A stretch of 64,000 nucleotides of DNA, taken from the NCBI RefSeq assembly GCF_000478275.1, contig NZ_ASJB01000031.1:179850-243849 (forward strand). Reading direction: 5' to 3'. Shown one piece after another: positions 1 through 7,475 of the stretch. The position numbers and the translations under genes were made by a program. This stretch comes from Amycolatopsis orientalis DSM 40040 = KCTC 9412 (GTDB taxonomy: Bacteria > Actinomycetota > Actinomycetes > Mycobacteriales > Pseudonocardiaceae). Every line of letters starts with the position of its first letter. The stretch's first letter is position 1. The notes under the pieces are model-generated. The model was not told the origin of the DNA. It saw nothing but the letters and a program-made list of their open reading frames with translations, and searched no databases.

Positions 1-598
1 CGACCACGCCGGTGATCCGGCGCACCAGCGCCTGTAGGAGTTCCGCCTGGCTACGGCGTTCGACTTCACCTCGCAAGGTCACGACCCCGTCTTCGACGTC
101 CGCCTCGACGCCGCCCCGCGAGGGACGCCGGACCAGCCGTGAGATGTCCCGGGCGACCTCTTCCCGGATTTCCGTGTCCGTACGGACGAAGGCGCGGACG
201 AGATCCGCCCGGCTGACGATCCCGGTCAGTTTGCCCTGGCTGTCGACCACCGGAAGTCGCTTGATCCGGTGGCCCACCATCAACCGGGCCGCCTCCACCA
301 CCGGAAGCCCGGCTTCGACGGTGACCGCCGGGGCGCTCATCACGGTCTCCGCCGTGCGTCCGTCCGATGTGGACCGGATGCCCGGCACCCTCGCCCTCGG
401 CGCCGTGGCCGCCTCGACCTGTTTGAGCAGCAGGTCGGCTTCGGAGACGACACCCACGACATCGCGATCGCCGTCCACGACGGGAACGGCGCTGATCCCC
501 CGGCCGGCGAGGATCCGCACGATGTCCGCGATCGGTGTGCTCTTCCGCACCGAACAGACCTCCCGGGTCATGACGTCGCGGACGGCCGCCCCGGTCAT
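1..598 (-). CDS. CBS-pair and BON domain protein (C-terminus off window)
   Basis: Two CBS motifs (about residues 8-60 and 90-145) are followed by a BON domain starting near residue 155; 199 residues are visible and the gene runs off the left edge. CBS pairs usually bind adenine nucleotides, and BON domains bind phospholipid or other ligands, so a nucleotide-sensing regulatory role is likely but the partner is unknown. The ATG overlaps the stop of the upstream 61-residue gene (ATGA), so the two are translationally coupled and follow the tandem Usp gene on the same strand. A second CBS-BON protein is encoded at 20821-21396. Domain call is firm, function is inferred. Confidence 0.85.
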   Translation of the reverse strand, partial: MTGAAVRDVMTREVCSVRKSTPIADIVRILAGRGISAVPVVDGDRDVVGVVSEADLLLKQVEAATAPRARVPGIRSTSDGRTAETVMSAPAVTVEAGLPVVEAARLMVGHRIKRLPVVDSQGKLTGIVSRADLVRAFVRTDTEIREEVARDISRLVRRPSRGGVEADVEDGVVTLRGEVERRSQAELLQALVRRITGVV

Positions 599-780
599 GA
601 CGGACGCTCTTCGTCCTCTTCGGACGGTTCGTCACGCTTCTTCGCGCGATAGGACTCCGCGGCGAAGTACCTCCTCATGGCGGTCTCCGCCAACTCGGCC
701 GACGAACGGGACGAGCCCGATCCGGCCGCGACCGCCTCCCGGGCTTCCTTCGCCGCACGTGCCTTTTCGACGTCATTCAT
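595..780 (-). CDS. Small charged hypothetical protein (61 aa)
   Basis: I do not recognise a family. The product is highly charged and hydrophilic, starting MNDVEKARAAKEAREAVAAG, with an acidic tail (EPSEEDEERPS). There is no membrane segment. It sits between the tandem Usp gene and the CBS-BON gene, 28 bases after the former, and its stop overlaps the ATG of the latter. That coupling and the Shine-Dalgarno-like AAGGAGAAAG just before the ATG support it as a real gene. Confidence 0.6.
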   Translation of the reverse strand: MNDVEKARAAKEAREAVAAGSGSSRSSAELAETAMRRYFAAESYRAKKRDEPSEEDEERPS

Positions 781-808
781 GTTCTTTCTCCTTCCGGGGA
801 TCAGGGAT

Positions 809-1702
809 TCACTTCCTGGTGTCCGAGTGGACGACGGCGACCGGACACGGAGCCCGGCGGGTCAGACCTTGGCTCACCGAGCCGAGCAGCATCCCGGCGA
901 GAGCACTCCGGCCGTGGGTCCCGACCACGATCAGCCCCGCCCGTTCGCCGTATTCCCGCAGCGCCCTGCCCGCTCGTCCGCGAACGACAAGACAACCGAA
1001 GGGGACGTCCGGATACTCGCTCGCCACCGAAGACACCTCGGCGGCCAGAGCACGCCGCTCGGAGTCGTGGACGACCTTCGATCCGCCGAGACGCCGCGCT
1101 TCCCGCCGGCCGGGGCCCAGTTCGCTCCACGTCCTGAGCGCGGTCACCGAGGTTTTCAGCTCCGACGCCTCCTGGAAGGCGAACCGCACCGCGGCCGCGG
1201 ACGACGGCCAGCCGTCGACTCCGACGAGTACCGGACCCGGACGCGCGTCGCCCTCCCGGACGATCACGAACGGGCACTGTCCGTGGGCCGCCAGCGCGAG
1301 TCCCGAAGAACCGAGCAGGACCTGGCCCACCTTTCCGAGCCCACGGGAACCGAGGACCACGAGGGCGGCCCGGCGCGATTCCTCGACGAGCACCGCCCTC
1401 GGGTCTCCCTCCACCATCTCCGTCGTGACGTCCAGCCCCGGAACAGCCCGCGCCGCGGCCCGCCCGGCGGCGTCCAGCCGCCGGATCCCGGTCTCCCGCA
1501 TGGCTTCACGGACCTCCGCCGCCGTGACCTCCAGACTGGGGTAGTCACGTCCGGCCGGCGCGTACGCGTGCACCAGCCGCAACGGAAGACCGCGACGACG
1601 GGCTTCGGTCGCGGCCCACCGAGCCGCCTCCACCGCCGACCGCGAGCCGTCGATCCCGGCCACCACCGGGTCCGGCCGTCCGTCATCGAACCTTTCCGCC
1701 AT
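809..1702 (-). CDS. Tandem universal stress protein (two UspA domains)
   Basis: This 297-residue protein has two UspA domains, about residues 11-148 and 155-295. Each keeps the ATP-binding signature G-2x-G-9x-G-S: GSRGLGKVGQVLLGS in the first and GTHGRSALAGMLLGS in the second. Tandem Usp proteins of this kind are typical of actinobacterial DosR regulons, where they act as ATP-binding growth-arrest factors. It is the first gene of a short minus-strand unit with the 61-residue protein and the CBS-BON protein. I see no convincing DosR-like box in its leader. Confidence 0.93.
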   Translation of the reverse strand: MAERFDDGRPDPVVAGIDGSRSAVEAARWAATEARRRGLPLRLVHAYAPAGRDYPSLEVTAAEVREAMRETGIRRLDAAGRAAARAVPGLDVTTEMVEGDPRAVLVEESRRAALVVLGSRGLGKVGQVLLGSSGLALAAHGQCPFVIVREGDARPGPVLVGVDGWPSSAAAVRFAFQEASELKTSVTALRTWSELGPGRREARRLGGSKVVHDSERRALAAEVSSVASEYPDVPFGCLVVRGRAGRALREYGERAGLIVVGTHGRSALAGMLLGSVSQGLTRRAPCPVAVVHSDTRK

Positions 1703-1820
1703 CTCGACCGCCTTCCACCGATCACTACGGCCAAGCCTGCCCCGGCCGCGACGGGCGGGTCAGAGCCTCGCGCCCCGGAGTGCCGGGTCGTTGGCCCGCC
1801 CGGCGCGGGACGTTCTGCCC

Positions 1821-1908
1821 TGTCGAGGGGTAAGGCGAATGTGGTGTGATCGACTCGCTGCTGTGAAAGGCCCCTTACCCACCCTCCGGGTAGCGAAGGA
1901 GGCCCATC
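1821..1908 (+). repeat. Dispersed intergenic repeat, copy 1
   Basis: About 88 bases here align with 25357-25447 at roughly 80 percent identity by eye. Shared blocks include GTGATCGACTCG and GGTAGCGAAGGAGGCC, and both contain a short hairpin around ACCCTCNNGGTAG. A shorter relative lies at 13614-13645. No coding potential is evident. Confidence 0.75.
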
Positions 1909-1927
1909 GGTGCGGCTGACGTCGTGT

Positions 1928-1966
1928 GTGGAGGATTGGGGACGGTGAACGTCCTGAATCCTCCAC
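1928..1966. repeat. Hairpin, 10-bp stem GTGGAGGATT/AATCCTCCAC
   Basis: The arms 1928-1937 and 1957-1966 are perfect inverted repeats, and inside them GGACG and CGTCC pair as an inner stem. The loop block (GGACG-gtgaa-CGTCC) resembles the loop of the hairpin at 2007-2053, so the two may belong to one mobile-repeat family. It is not followed by a T tract. Confidence 0.7.
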
Positions 1967-2006
1967 GCTCGGTCTCGTTGACGAGGAATGCGGGCACGAT
2001 CCGCGC

Positions 2007-2053
2007 GACGATGCGGGAATCTGGACACTCAACGTCCCGATTCCCGCATCGTC
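2007..2053. repeat. Hairpin with perfect 15-bp stem
   Basis: Arms 2007-2021 (GACGATGCGGGAATC) and 2039-2053 (GATTCCCGCATCGTC) pair perfectly around a 17-base loop. It lies 114 bases before the start of the gene at 2167. A terminator is unlikely because it lies between divergent genes. A dispersed repeat or an RNA element in the 5' leader are the alternatives. Confidence 0.8.
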
Positions 2054-2166
2054 AAGCCCCGCGGCCCCGAAACCACCACCTCGCGAAACCACGCGAAGGA
2101 CCTCAAGTCGGAGACCTCTCTTCGGGTTGGGGAGAACCTTGTCTTCTCCGGAGAGGAGAACTCGCC

Positions 2167-2820
2167 ATGCCCATCACCGGAGCGCGATCGCCGTCCGCGG
2201 ACCTGCCCGCCGAGCGGTTCGGAGGCACAGCGGGCACGGGCCACGGCTCCGCCGCGGAGCCCTCTCTGCTCGACGTCTTCGCGCCGCGTCCGGCCTTCGT
2301 ACTCGCCGAGACCTCGCCGGTCGACGCGCCGGCCGCCGCGGTGTACCGGGCCATCGGCGAGCTCCGATCCGCAGACGTGCCTTCGCGGGTGGTTCGCACG
2401 CTCGTCCGCGTACGAGGACTTCCCGAGACTCTCCGCAGGCATGGGCACGCCCCGGATCTCGGTGAGATCGTGCTCGGCGAACGAGGCACCTTCCTCGGCG
2501 AGCGGCCAGGGCATGAGATGGTCCTGGGCGCGGCGGGCCGGTTCTGGACCCCCGTACCCGAATGGTACGAGGTCACACCGGAATCGTTCCGCGAGTTCGA
2601 CCATGCCCGCAGCGGCACGATCGCCATGGCATTCTCCGTCGAGCCGGGTACGGGGACCGGCAGCCGGTTGACCGTCGAGACCAGGATCACCGTCACCGAC
2701 CCGTCCGCGCGGCACGCGATATCGCTTTACTGGCACGCGATCCGGCCCGCCGCCAGGTTCACCACCCGGGCGCTGCTCGACACCATCGCCGCGCACGCCG
2801 CCACGCTCACCGATTCGTGA
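2167..2820 (+). CDS. SRPBCC-like protein (217 aa)
   Basis: The sequence has the look of an actinobacterial SRPBCC (START-like) ligand-binding protein: an early VDAPAAAVYRAI segment, a central glycine-rich beta region, and a C-terminal block ITVTDPSARHAISLYWHAIR followed by a long helix. The ligand is unknown. The start at 2167 is chosen because of the strong GAGAGGAGA ribosome binding site; longer in-frame starts would cover the upstream hairpins. Its last 14 bases overlap the convergent WS/DGAT gene. The fold assignment is by pattern recognition only. Confidence 0.65.
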   Translation: MPITGARSPSADLPAERFGGTAGTGHGSAAEPSLLDVFAPRPAFVLAETSPVDAPAAAVYRAIGELRSADVPSRVVRTLVRVRGLPETLRRHGHAPDLGEIVLGERGTFLGERPGHEMVLGAAGRFWTPVPEWYEVTPESFREFDHARSGTIAMAFSVEPGTGTGSRLTVETRITVTDPSARHAISLYWHAIRPAARFTTRALLDTIAAHAATLTDS

Positions 2821-4303
2821 GCGCGGCGGCGTCGGTCACCGCCTCCGCCAGCGCGGCGACCAGACGTCCGGGGTCGGGGACGAGCGACCGATCGGTCCCG
2901 AAACCGAACCGGACGAAGCCCGCGTAGCTGAACACGCAGACCGTGACGGCCTGCTTTCCGCTGCACGGCGCCCACCCCACGATCCCTTCGACCCGGGCGC
3001 CGGCGAGTTCACTCGGCCGGCGCGGGCCCGGGACGTTGGTCAGCACTCCCACGGTCTTGGCCGCGAAGAACCGGGTCAGCGGTTCCGAGATCACCGCGGG
3101 CGCCCGGCCCGCCAGCCACTGGACGCCGAAGGTGAACATCGGCTCCAACGACTCGCGGATACCCGAGACACGACGATGGACGGCATCCAGTCGTTCACGG
3201 AAGTTCCTGTGGTTCAGCGGAAAACCAGCCAGGATCAGGGCGAAGTCGTTGCCCAGCTCAGGCGGCAGTGTGTCGTCGAAGCTCGTACGGCTCACCGGGA
3301 TGAGCCAATTCATCTCCTGGCGCTCTTCTCCTTGGGCTTCTTCACGGGCGTACCGCTCGAAGGCGGCCATGACCAGGGCGACACAGACGTCGTTCACACT
3401 CGTTCCGGTGGCATGGCCCACGGCGGCGAGAAGAGCCAAGGGCACGGCCTCTCCCCAGGCCGCCGTCTTCTCCGGACCGGGATCACCCGACCAGAGCGCG
3501 CCGGAGGCGGCGGGCGCCAGCAGTCTGAGCACTCCGTCGGCGGTGTTGCGGACGGTGAATCCCTGCGACATCAGCCATCTGAGCACGGTGCCGGGCCGTG
3601 ACGGCAGGGCGGAGGACACGACCTCGGCGACGGCACCGGTGACCCCGGCCGCCGCGGTCAGGCCGAGCAGCGGCCAGCCGAGCGTCAGGCGCGCGACAGG
3701 ACCGTCCAGCCGTTCGCCGAAACCGTTGAGCGCCTTCACCATTTTCGCCGCGACCCTCGTTGGCGCGCGGGAGGAATCGGGTCCCCGTGGCCCCACCCCA
3801 CCGACCCGCGCCGGTCCGCCGTCGTCCCCGTCCGCCGGGTCGAACAAGCCGAACAGCACCTGGACCAGGCGGATGCCATCCGCCATGGCATGGTGCGAGC
3901 ACAGGACGACGGCGCTGCCGGAGCCATACCCGTGGAGAAGCTCCATGGTCCACAAAGGATGGTCCGGGTCGAGGAGCCGCCCTCGGCGCGCGGCGACGAG
4001 GTCCTGCAGCACCTCCGTGGTACCCGGCGCGGGCAGCTCGCCCACCGTCAGGTGCCTGTCCAGGCTGAACTCGAGGTCGTCCTCCCAGTACCAGGCATCA
4101 CCCTCGCGGACCGGCCGCCGGGTGAACACCGGATACCGGCCGATCAACCGGTCGGCGACCACACGTCTCAGCCGGTCCTCGTCCACTTCGCTCGCCGTCC
4201 ACAGCACGGCGGTGATGAGCATCGGATTGTCGGGCGCGTCCAGCTTCAACCACAAGCGGTCCTGGGCGTTGATCGGACGGCGCGACCGGCCCGCCCCGGT
4301 CAC
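2807..4303 (-). CDS. Wax ester synthase / diacylglycerol acyltransferase (WS/DGAT)
   Basis: The 498-residue protein carries the active-site motif HHAMADG at residues 137-143 (family HHxxxDG), with the family N-terminal block INAQDRLWLKLD and the C-terminal NVPGP region. WS/DGAT enzymes esterify acyl-CoA to diacylglycerol or fatty alcohols and make storage lipid; several mycobacterial paralogues are induced by hypoxia. The GTG start is inferred from the GTGA overlap with the stop of the DUF1918 gene, and the length is normal for the family. A second paralogue lies at 12231-13619. Confidence 0.92.
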   Translation of the reverse strand: MTGAGRSRRPINAQDRLWLKLDAPDNPMLITAVLWTASEVDEDRLRRVVADRLIGRYPVFTRRPVREGDAWYWEDDLEFSLDRHLTVGELPAPGTTEVLQDLVAARRGRLLDPDHPLWTMELLHGYGSGSAVVLCSHHAMADGIRLVQVLFGLFDPADGDDGGPARVGGVGPRGPDSSRAPTRVAAKMVKALNGFGERLDGPVARLTLGWPLLGLTAAAGVTGAVAEVVSSALPSRPGTVLRWLMSQGFTVRNTADGVLRLLAPAASGALWSGDPGPEKTAAWGEAVPLALLAAVGHATGTSVNDVCVALVMAAFERYAREEAQGEERQEMNWLIPVSRTSFDDTLPPELGNDFALILAGFPLNHRNFRERLDAVHRRVSGIRESLEPMFTFGVQWLAGRAPAVISEPLTRFFAAKTVGVLTNVPGPRRPSELAGARVEGIVGWAPCSGKQAVTVCVFSYAGFVRFGFGTDRSLVPDPGRLVAALAEAVTDAAALTNR

Positions 4304-4566
4304 GACCGGTGCCGCGTGGCGATGGCCTCCTGCACGGCCGCGAGCCGGGCGCGTTCCGCCTCGTCCGCGGCGTTGTGCTCGGCCTCGGAGACGATCACGG
4401 CGTCGGAGCCGGGAAACACCGTGGACACATGGTCGTCCTGCGGCCAGCGCACGACATAGGGTGGCGCTCCGTCCGGGGAGCGGACTTCGATGATCAGCCC
4501 GCACTGGTCCGGTTTCCCGACGGCCGGGCCCTTGATGACGAGCCAGTCACCGCGCTGCGCACGCAT
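4300..4566 (-). CDS. DUF1918 domain protein (88 aa)
   Basis: The start MRAQRGDWLVIKG and the core PPYVVRWPQDDHVSTVFPGS match the small DUF1918 family, which has an SH3-like barrel and no established function. It is 88 residues, the usual size, and is coupled to the downstream WS/DGAT gene by a GTGA overlap. The reading frame is open upstream into the SPFH remnant, so the remnant could in principle be translated as an N-terminal extension. The internal ATG is the better start because it begins the conserved domain. Confidence 0.85.
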   Translation of the reverse strand: MRAQRGDWLVIKGPAVGKPDQCGLIIEVRSPDGAPPYVVRWPQDDHVSTVFPGSDAVIVSEAEHNAADEAERARLAAVQEAIATRHRS

Positions 4567-4599
4567 GGTGCCGCCTTTCCGCCCCGCCACCTGGCGTGA

Positions 4600-5100
4600 C
4601 AGGTCATTTGACTGTTGCCAGTGAGGATTCCTGGTGCTTCTCGGAGTTTCGCTGCCGACAAAGGAGTTCAACGCACGGAAGCTGTCCATCAGCTGCGCGG
4701 GGAACACGATCGTCGAATTGCGTTCGATCGCGATCTCCGAGAGGACCCGCGGATTCCGCGACTGCAACGCGACCGGGTGGGCGGCGATGACGTCCGCCGC
4801 TTCGGCGAGTTCGTCCGCGGACAACGCCTCTCCCGCCGCGGCGATGATCTTGCCGCGCTTTCCCGTTCCGCCTCGGCCTCGCGTACCATCCCCCGCTGCA
4901 TCGACTCGTTCAGCGCCTCGGTCGTGATCACCCGCTGGGACCGAAAGGGCATGGTGACCGCGCAGGCTGACCTTTCGCATCCTGTCCGCCAGCGGGATCA
5001 GGAAACGGATCCCCGGCTCACGGACCGGACGGAGCCTGCCGAACCGGAACACCACTCCCCGCCCGTACTGGCGCACGATGGCGAGGCCGAGGTTGCTCAT
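4600..5100 (-). pseudogene. Decayed SPFH/band-7 (slipin-like) gene
   Basis: The N-terminus MSNLGLAIVRQYGRGVVFRF and the segment up to MRKVSLRG match actinobacterial SPFH proteins. The C-terminal block DELAEAADVIAAHPVALQSR...IAIERNSTIVFP also matches, but only about 60 residues separate them, where a normal protein has about 150. A third piece (ESMQRGMVREAEAERE, about 4880-4910) is readable only in another frame. The gene has therefore lost most of the SPFH core and suffered at least two frame changes. It also lacks its own stop and runs in frame into DUF1918. Its ATG overlaps the stop of the upstream acyltransferase. Confidence 0.8.
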
Positions 5101-6258
5101 TCTCCATCCCTTCCCCGCGGTTCACCGATCCCGTCGTTCACGGTCCCCTTCCCGCCGGCCGCGGTGGAGGGCCGAAGGTCCCGTCGTCGCCCGGCGCGAG
5201 TCCGTCTTGCCCCGAAGAGCAACAGGAACGGGAGAGTGCACAGCAGCGGTCCGAGCACCGCGATCGGCCGTTCCAGCCACCAGATGACGTCCGGGGGCCG
5301 GTCATCGGAGACGCCGCTGCCGAACACGAAGTAGACACACGCCTTCGCCAGTGCCATCCCGGTGGTGTGGAAGAGGAACAACGGCAGGGCATAGGTGCTC
5401 AGCATGCCGATGAACCGCTGCCAGCGCCGTTTCCCCAGTCGCCGCTCGAAGAACGGCCGGGTCACCTCGGCGAAGCCTGCCTGGAACGTCAGCAGCGCGA
5501 CGATCACGAACGTCGGGGGTGCCATATTCGACAACCGGTCCCCCGGGACGCCGACCATCGAACCGGGATACAACCCGGAGAACACCAAGCCGGCGAGGCC
5601 GAACAGACCGGCCCAGAGCAGCGCGTGACCCCACCGCCGCGGCGCGTCCACGACCCGGTGATAGAAGAACCCGGCCTGGTGGGCGAGCCCCCATACCGCG
5701 ATCATGTTCACCCAGCCCGCCCGGTCGAGGCCGTAGCGGAATCGCAGGACGTCGGCGCCCAGCGCGACGCCGCCAAGCCAGACCAGGACCACGACGTCGA
5801 ACTTCCGGTGCAGCCACAGGCTCACGGGCAGAAGCGCCAGCAGACCGACGTACACCGTGAGGAACCACAACGGGCTGATGATCAACAGCACCGCACCGCG
5901 AATCCAGCGTAGATTGAACAGCGAAGCCGCCGTCGCGCCGAGCACGGCCCAGGTCAGCACCAGCACTCCGGCGGGCACGACGAGATGCGTGATCTGGTGC
6001 CGGACATACGACGCGAGTGAATCGCCCCGCTCCCTCGCCCGCCGCCAGGACACCAGATGCACGTATCCACCGACGTAGAAGAACATCGGCATCACCTGCA
6101 GCAGCCAGGTGAAGATCCACAAGCCGGAGAAGAAGCCGAGGGGACTCGTGGGCATCGGCCCGTCCGGCGTCCACCTCAGGATGGTGAACGCCCAATGCCA
6201 GACCACCACCACGATCAAGCTGACCGAGCGCAGCCAGTCGACATACGGCTCCCTCGCC
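5097..6258 (-). CDS. Membrane acyltransferase, acyltransferase-3 family (5' end unresolved)
   Basis: The readable product begins near REPYVDWLRSVSLIVVVVWH, the first membrane helix of acyltransferase-3 (OafA/YrhL-like) proteins, and continues through about ten hydrophobic segments to a polar tail. These enzymes O-acylate sugars or lipids at the membrane. No ATG, GTG or TTG occurs in frame close upstream of the conserved start: the frame immediately runs into the antisense of the CPBP gene. Either the 5' end was lost in a deletion, or translation starts at an internal GTG in the VVVV run, cutting into the first helix. It may be non-functional. Confidence 0.75.
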
Positions 6259-6260
6259 GG

Positions 6261-6947
6261 GTGCTCGCCGTCACCGTCTCGGTGCTGCTGCTCGCCGCCG
6301 CCACGGTGCTCGCGAACCGGGTGCTGCCCGGATGGGCGTATCCCGTGTGCGGGGTCGTGACGGCGGCCGCGCTGATCGCCGTCGCCAGATTCTCCGGCCT
6401 CCGGCTCGCGTCGATAGGGCTCGGCAGGCACACCCTCGTCCGCGCCGCCGTCATCGGCCTCGCGGGCGCCGGGCTGGTCGGCCTCGTGTTCGCGGTGGCA
6501 CTGGCCGTGCCCGGGCTCCGGACCTTCTTCGAGGACGGCAGAGTCGGGACGCCGGGGGCCGGGCAGCTGCTGTGGCTCGCCCTGCTCCGCATCCCGCTCG
6601 GCACCGTCCTCCTCGAGGAAGTGGCCTTCCGAGGCGTTCTCCCGGCGCTGCTCGGGGCCGGTGAGCGCTGGCGCTGGGCACCGGTTCTCGGCGCCGCCGC
6701 CCTGTTCGGTCTGTGGCATCTGCTGCCCTCGCTCGCCTTGCTCCGCAACGCCGCGGTCGGCGCCACCCTCGGCGGTCTCCCGCTCCCGGTGGTATCCGGG
6801 CTGGCGATGGTCGCCGCGGCGGGCGCCGGGATCTTCCTGTACTGGTGGCGGCACTGGGGAAAAGGCGTCCTGGCACCCGCGCTCCTGCACTGCGCGACCA
6901 ATTCGGGCGGCCTCGTCATCGCCTGGTGGGTGCTTTCGCATCCCTGA
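6261..6947 (+). CDS. CPBP-family intramembrane metalloprotease
   Basis: The 228-residue membrane protein carries the CPBP/Abi motifs: EEVAFRG (EExxxR), FGLWHLLPS and a C-terminal HCATN. These provide the glutamate and histidine residues of the intramembrane protease site, by analogy with Rce1. About seven hydrophobic segments are visible. The GTG at 6261 is the only sensible start before the first helix and has no clear ribosome binding site. It lies only 3-15 bases from the N-terminal codons of the divergent acyltransferase, so no promoter space remains. The target is unknown. Confidence 0.8.
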   Translation: MLAVTVSVLLLAAATVLANRVLPGWAYPVCGVVTAAALIAVARFSGLRLASIGLGRHTLVRAAVIGLAGAGLVGLVFAVALAVPGLRTFFEDGRVGTPGAGQLLWLALLRIPLGTVLLEEVAFRGVLPALLGAGERWRWAPVLGAAALFGLWHLLPSLALLRNAAVGATLGGLPLPVVSGLAMVAAAGAGIFLYWWRHWGKGVLAPALLHCATNSGGLVIAWWVLSHP

Positions 6948-6950
6948 GGA

Positions 6951-7475
6951 TCATCCGGCCGCGGTCTCCAGAAGGCGGGCGGCGAGCAGGGCTCCCCATG
7001 CCTCGGCGCGTTCTTGTTCCCCCTCGCACAGGATCGTGGCGTTCTTGCCGACGTCCACGAAGAAGCTCTCCGGCGGTGCCAGCGGAATACCACGGCGCTT
7101 CAGCAACAGCTTCCGTGCGCCGACAGCGGCGGAACCGGTGAGCCACCGGGCCTTCCGGATCCTCGTGTCGAACGTCGCGACCAGGACACGCCGCTCCGCC
7201 TTCGGCAAGGCGCTCAACCATTCCCGTATGCCGGTCGCGGAGCGGACCCCGCCCTCGACCTGCTGCCACGCGCCCTTCCTGGTGCCGGAACGGGACATCC
7301 CGTGCGCATGGGTGGGGCCGCCGGCGACGAGCAGGCCGAGGCCGTCCCAGTGGGCCGGGGCGTCGTCCACGTTCACGACGTCGACCTCGCAGGAGGCGGC
7401 CAGGCCCTTGCCGATCGCCCGCGCCACGATTTCGGTGTTGCCGAACATCGACTCGAACACCACGAGTACCTGCAT
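6951..7475 (-). CDS. Flavodoxin-family protein (174 aa)
   Basis: The N-terminal MQVLVVFESMFGNTE matches the phosphate-binding loop of flavodoxins and the later LLVAGGPTHAHGMS matches the second FMN-contacting loop. Flavodoxin-like proteins of this size in actinobacteria carry FMN and act in electron transfer or as quinone or nitro reductases; the partner is unknown. The ATG overlaps the stop of the DUF4389 gene by one base (TGATG), so the two are co-translated. It converges on the CPBP gene with a 3-base gap. Confidence 0.85.
   Translation of the reverse strand: MQVLVVFESMFGNTEIVARAIGKGLAASCEVDVVNVDDAPAHWDGLGLLVAGGPTHAHGMSRSGTRKGAWQQVEGGVRSATGIREWLSALPKAERRVLVATFDTRIRKARWLTGSAAVGARKLLLKRRGIPLAPPESFFVDVGKNATILCEGEQERAEAWGALLAARLLETAAG

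Larger units (their letters stand above)
1703..2166. other. Intergenic region with one dispersed-repeat copy and two long hairpins
   Basis: This 464-base gap separates the divergent genes starting at 1702 (minus) and 2167 (plus). I see no convincing gene in it. It holds a copy of a dispersed repeat (about 1821-1908) and two strong hairpins (1928-1966 and 2007-2053). The last part ends in GAGAGGAGA, the ribosome binding site of the gene at 2167. Confidence 0.7.

Noticed and set aside
12..1544. Long plus-strand open frame opposite the CBS-BON and Usp genes
   Set aside because: It is an antisense shadow caused by GC-rich third positions; the residue composition is Arg/Ser/Pro-rich and no motif is visible, while the minus strand gives clear CBS, BON and Usp domains.
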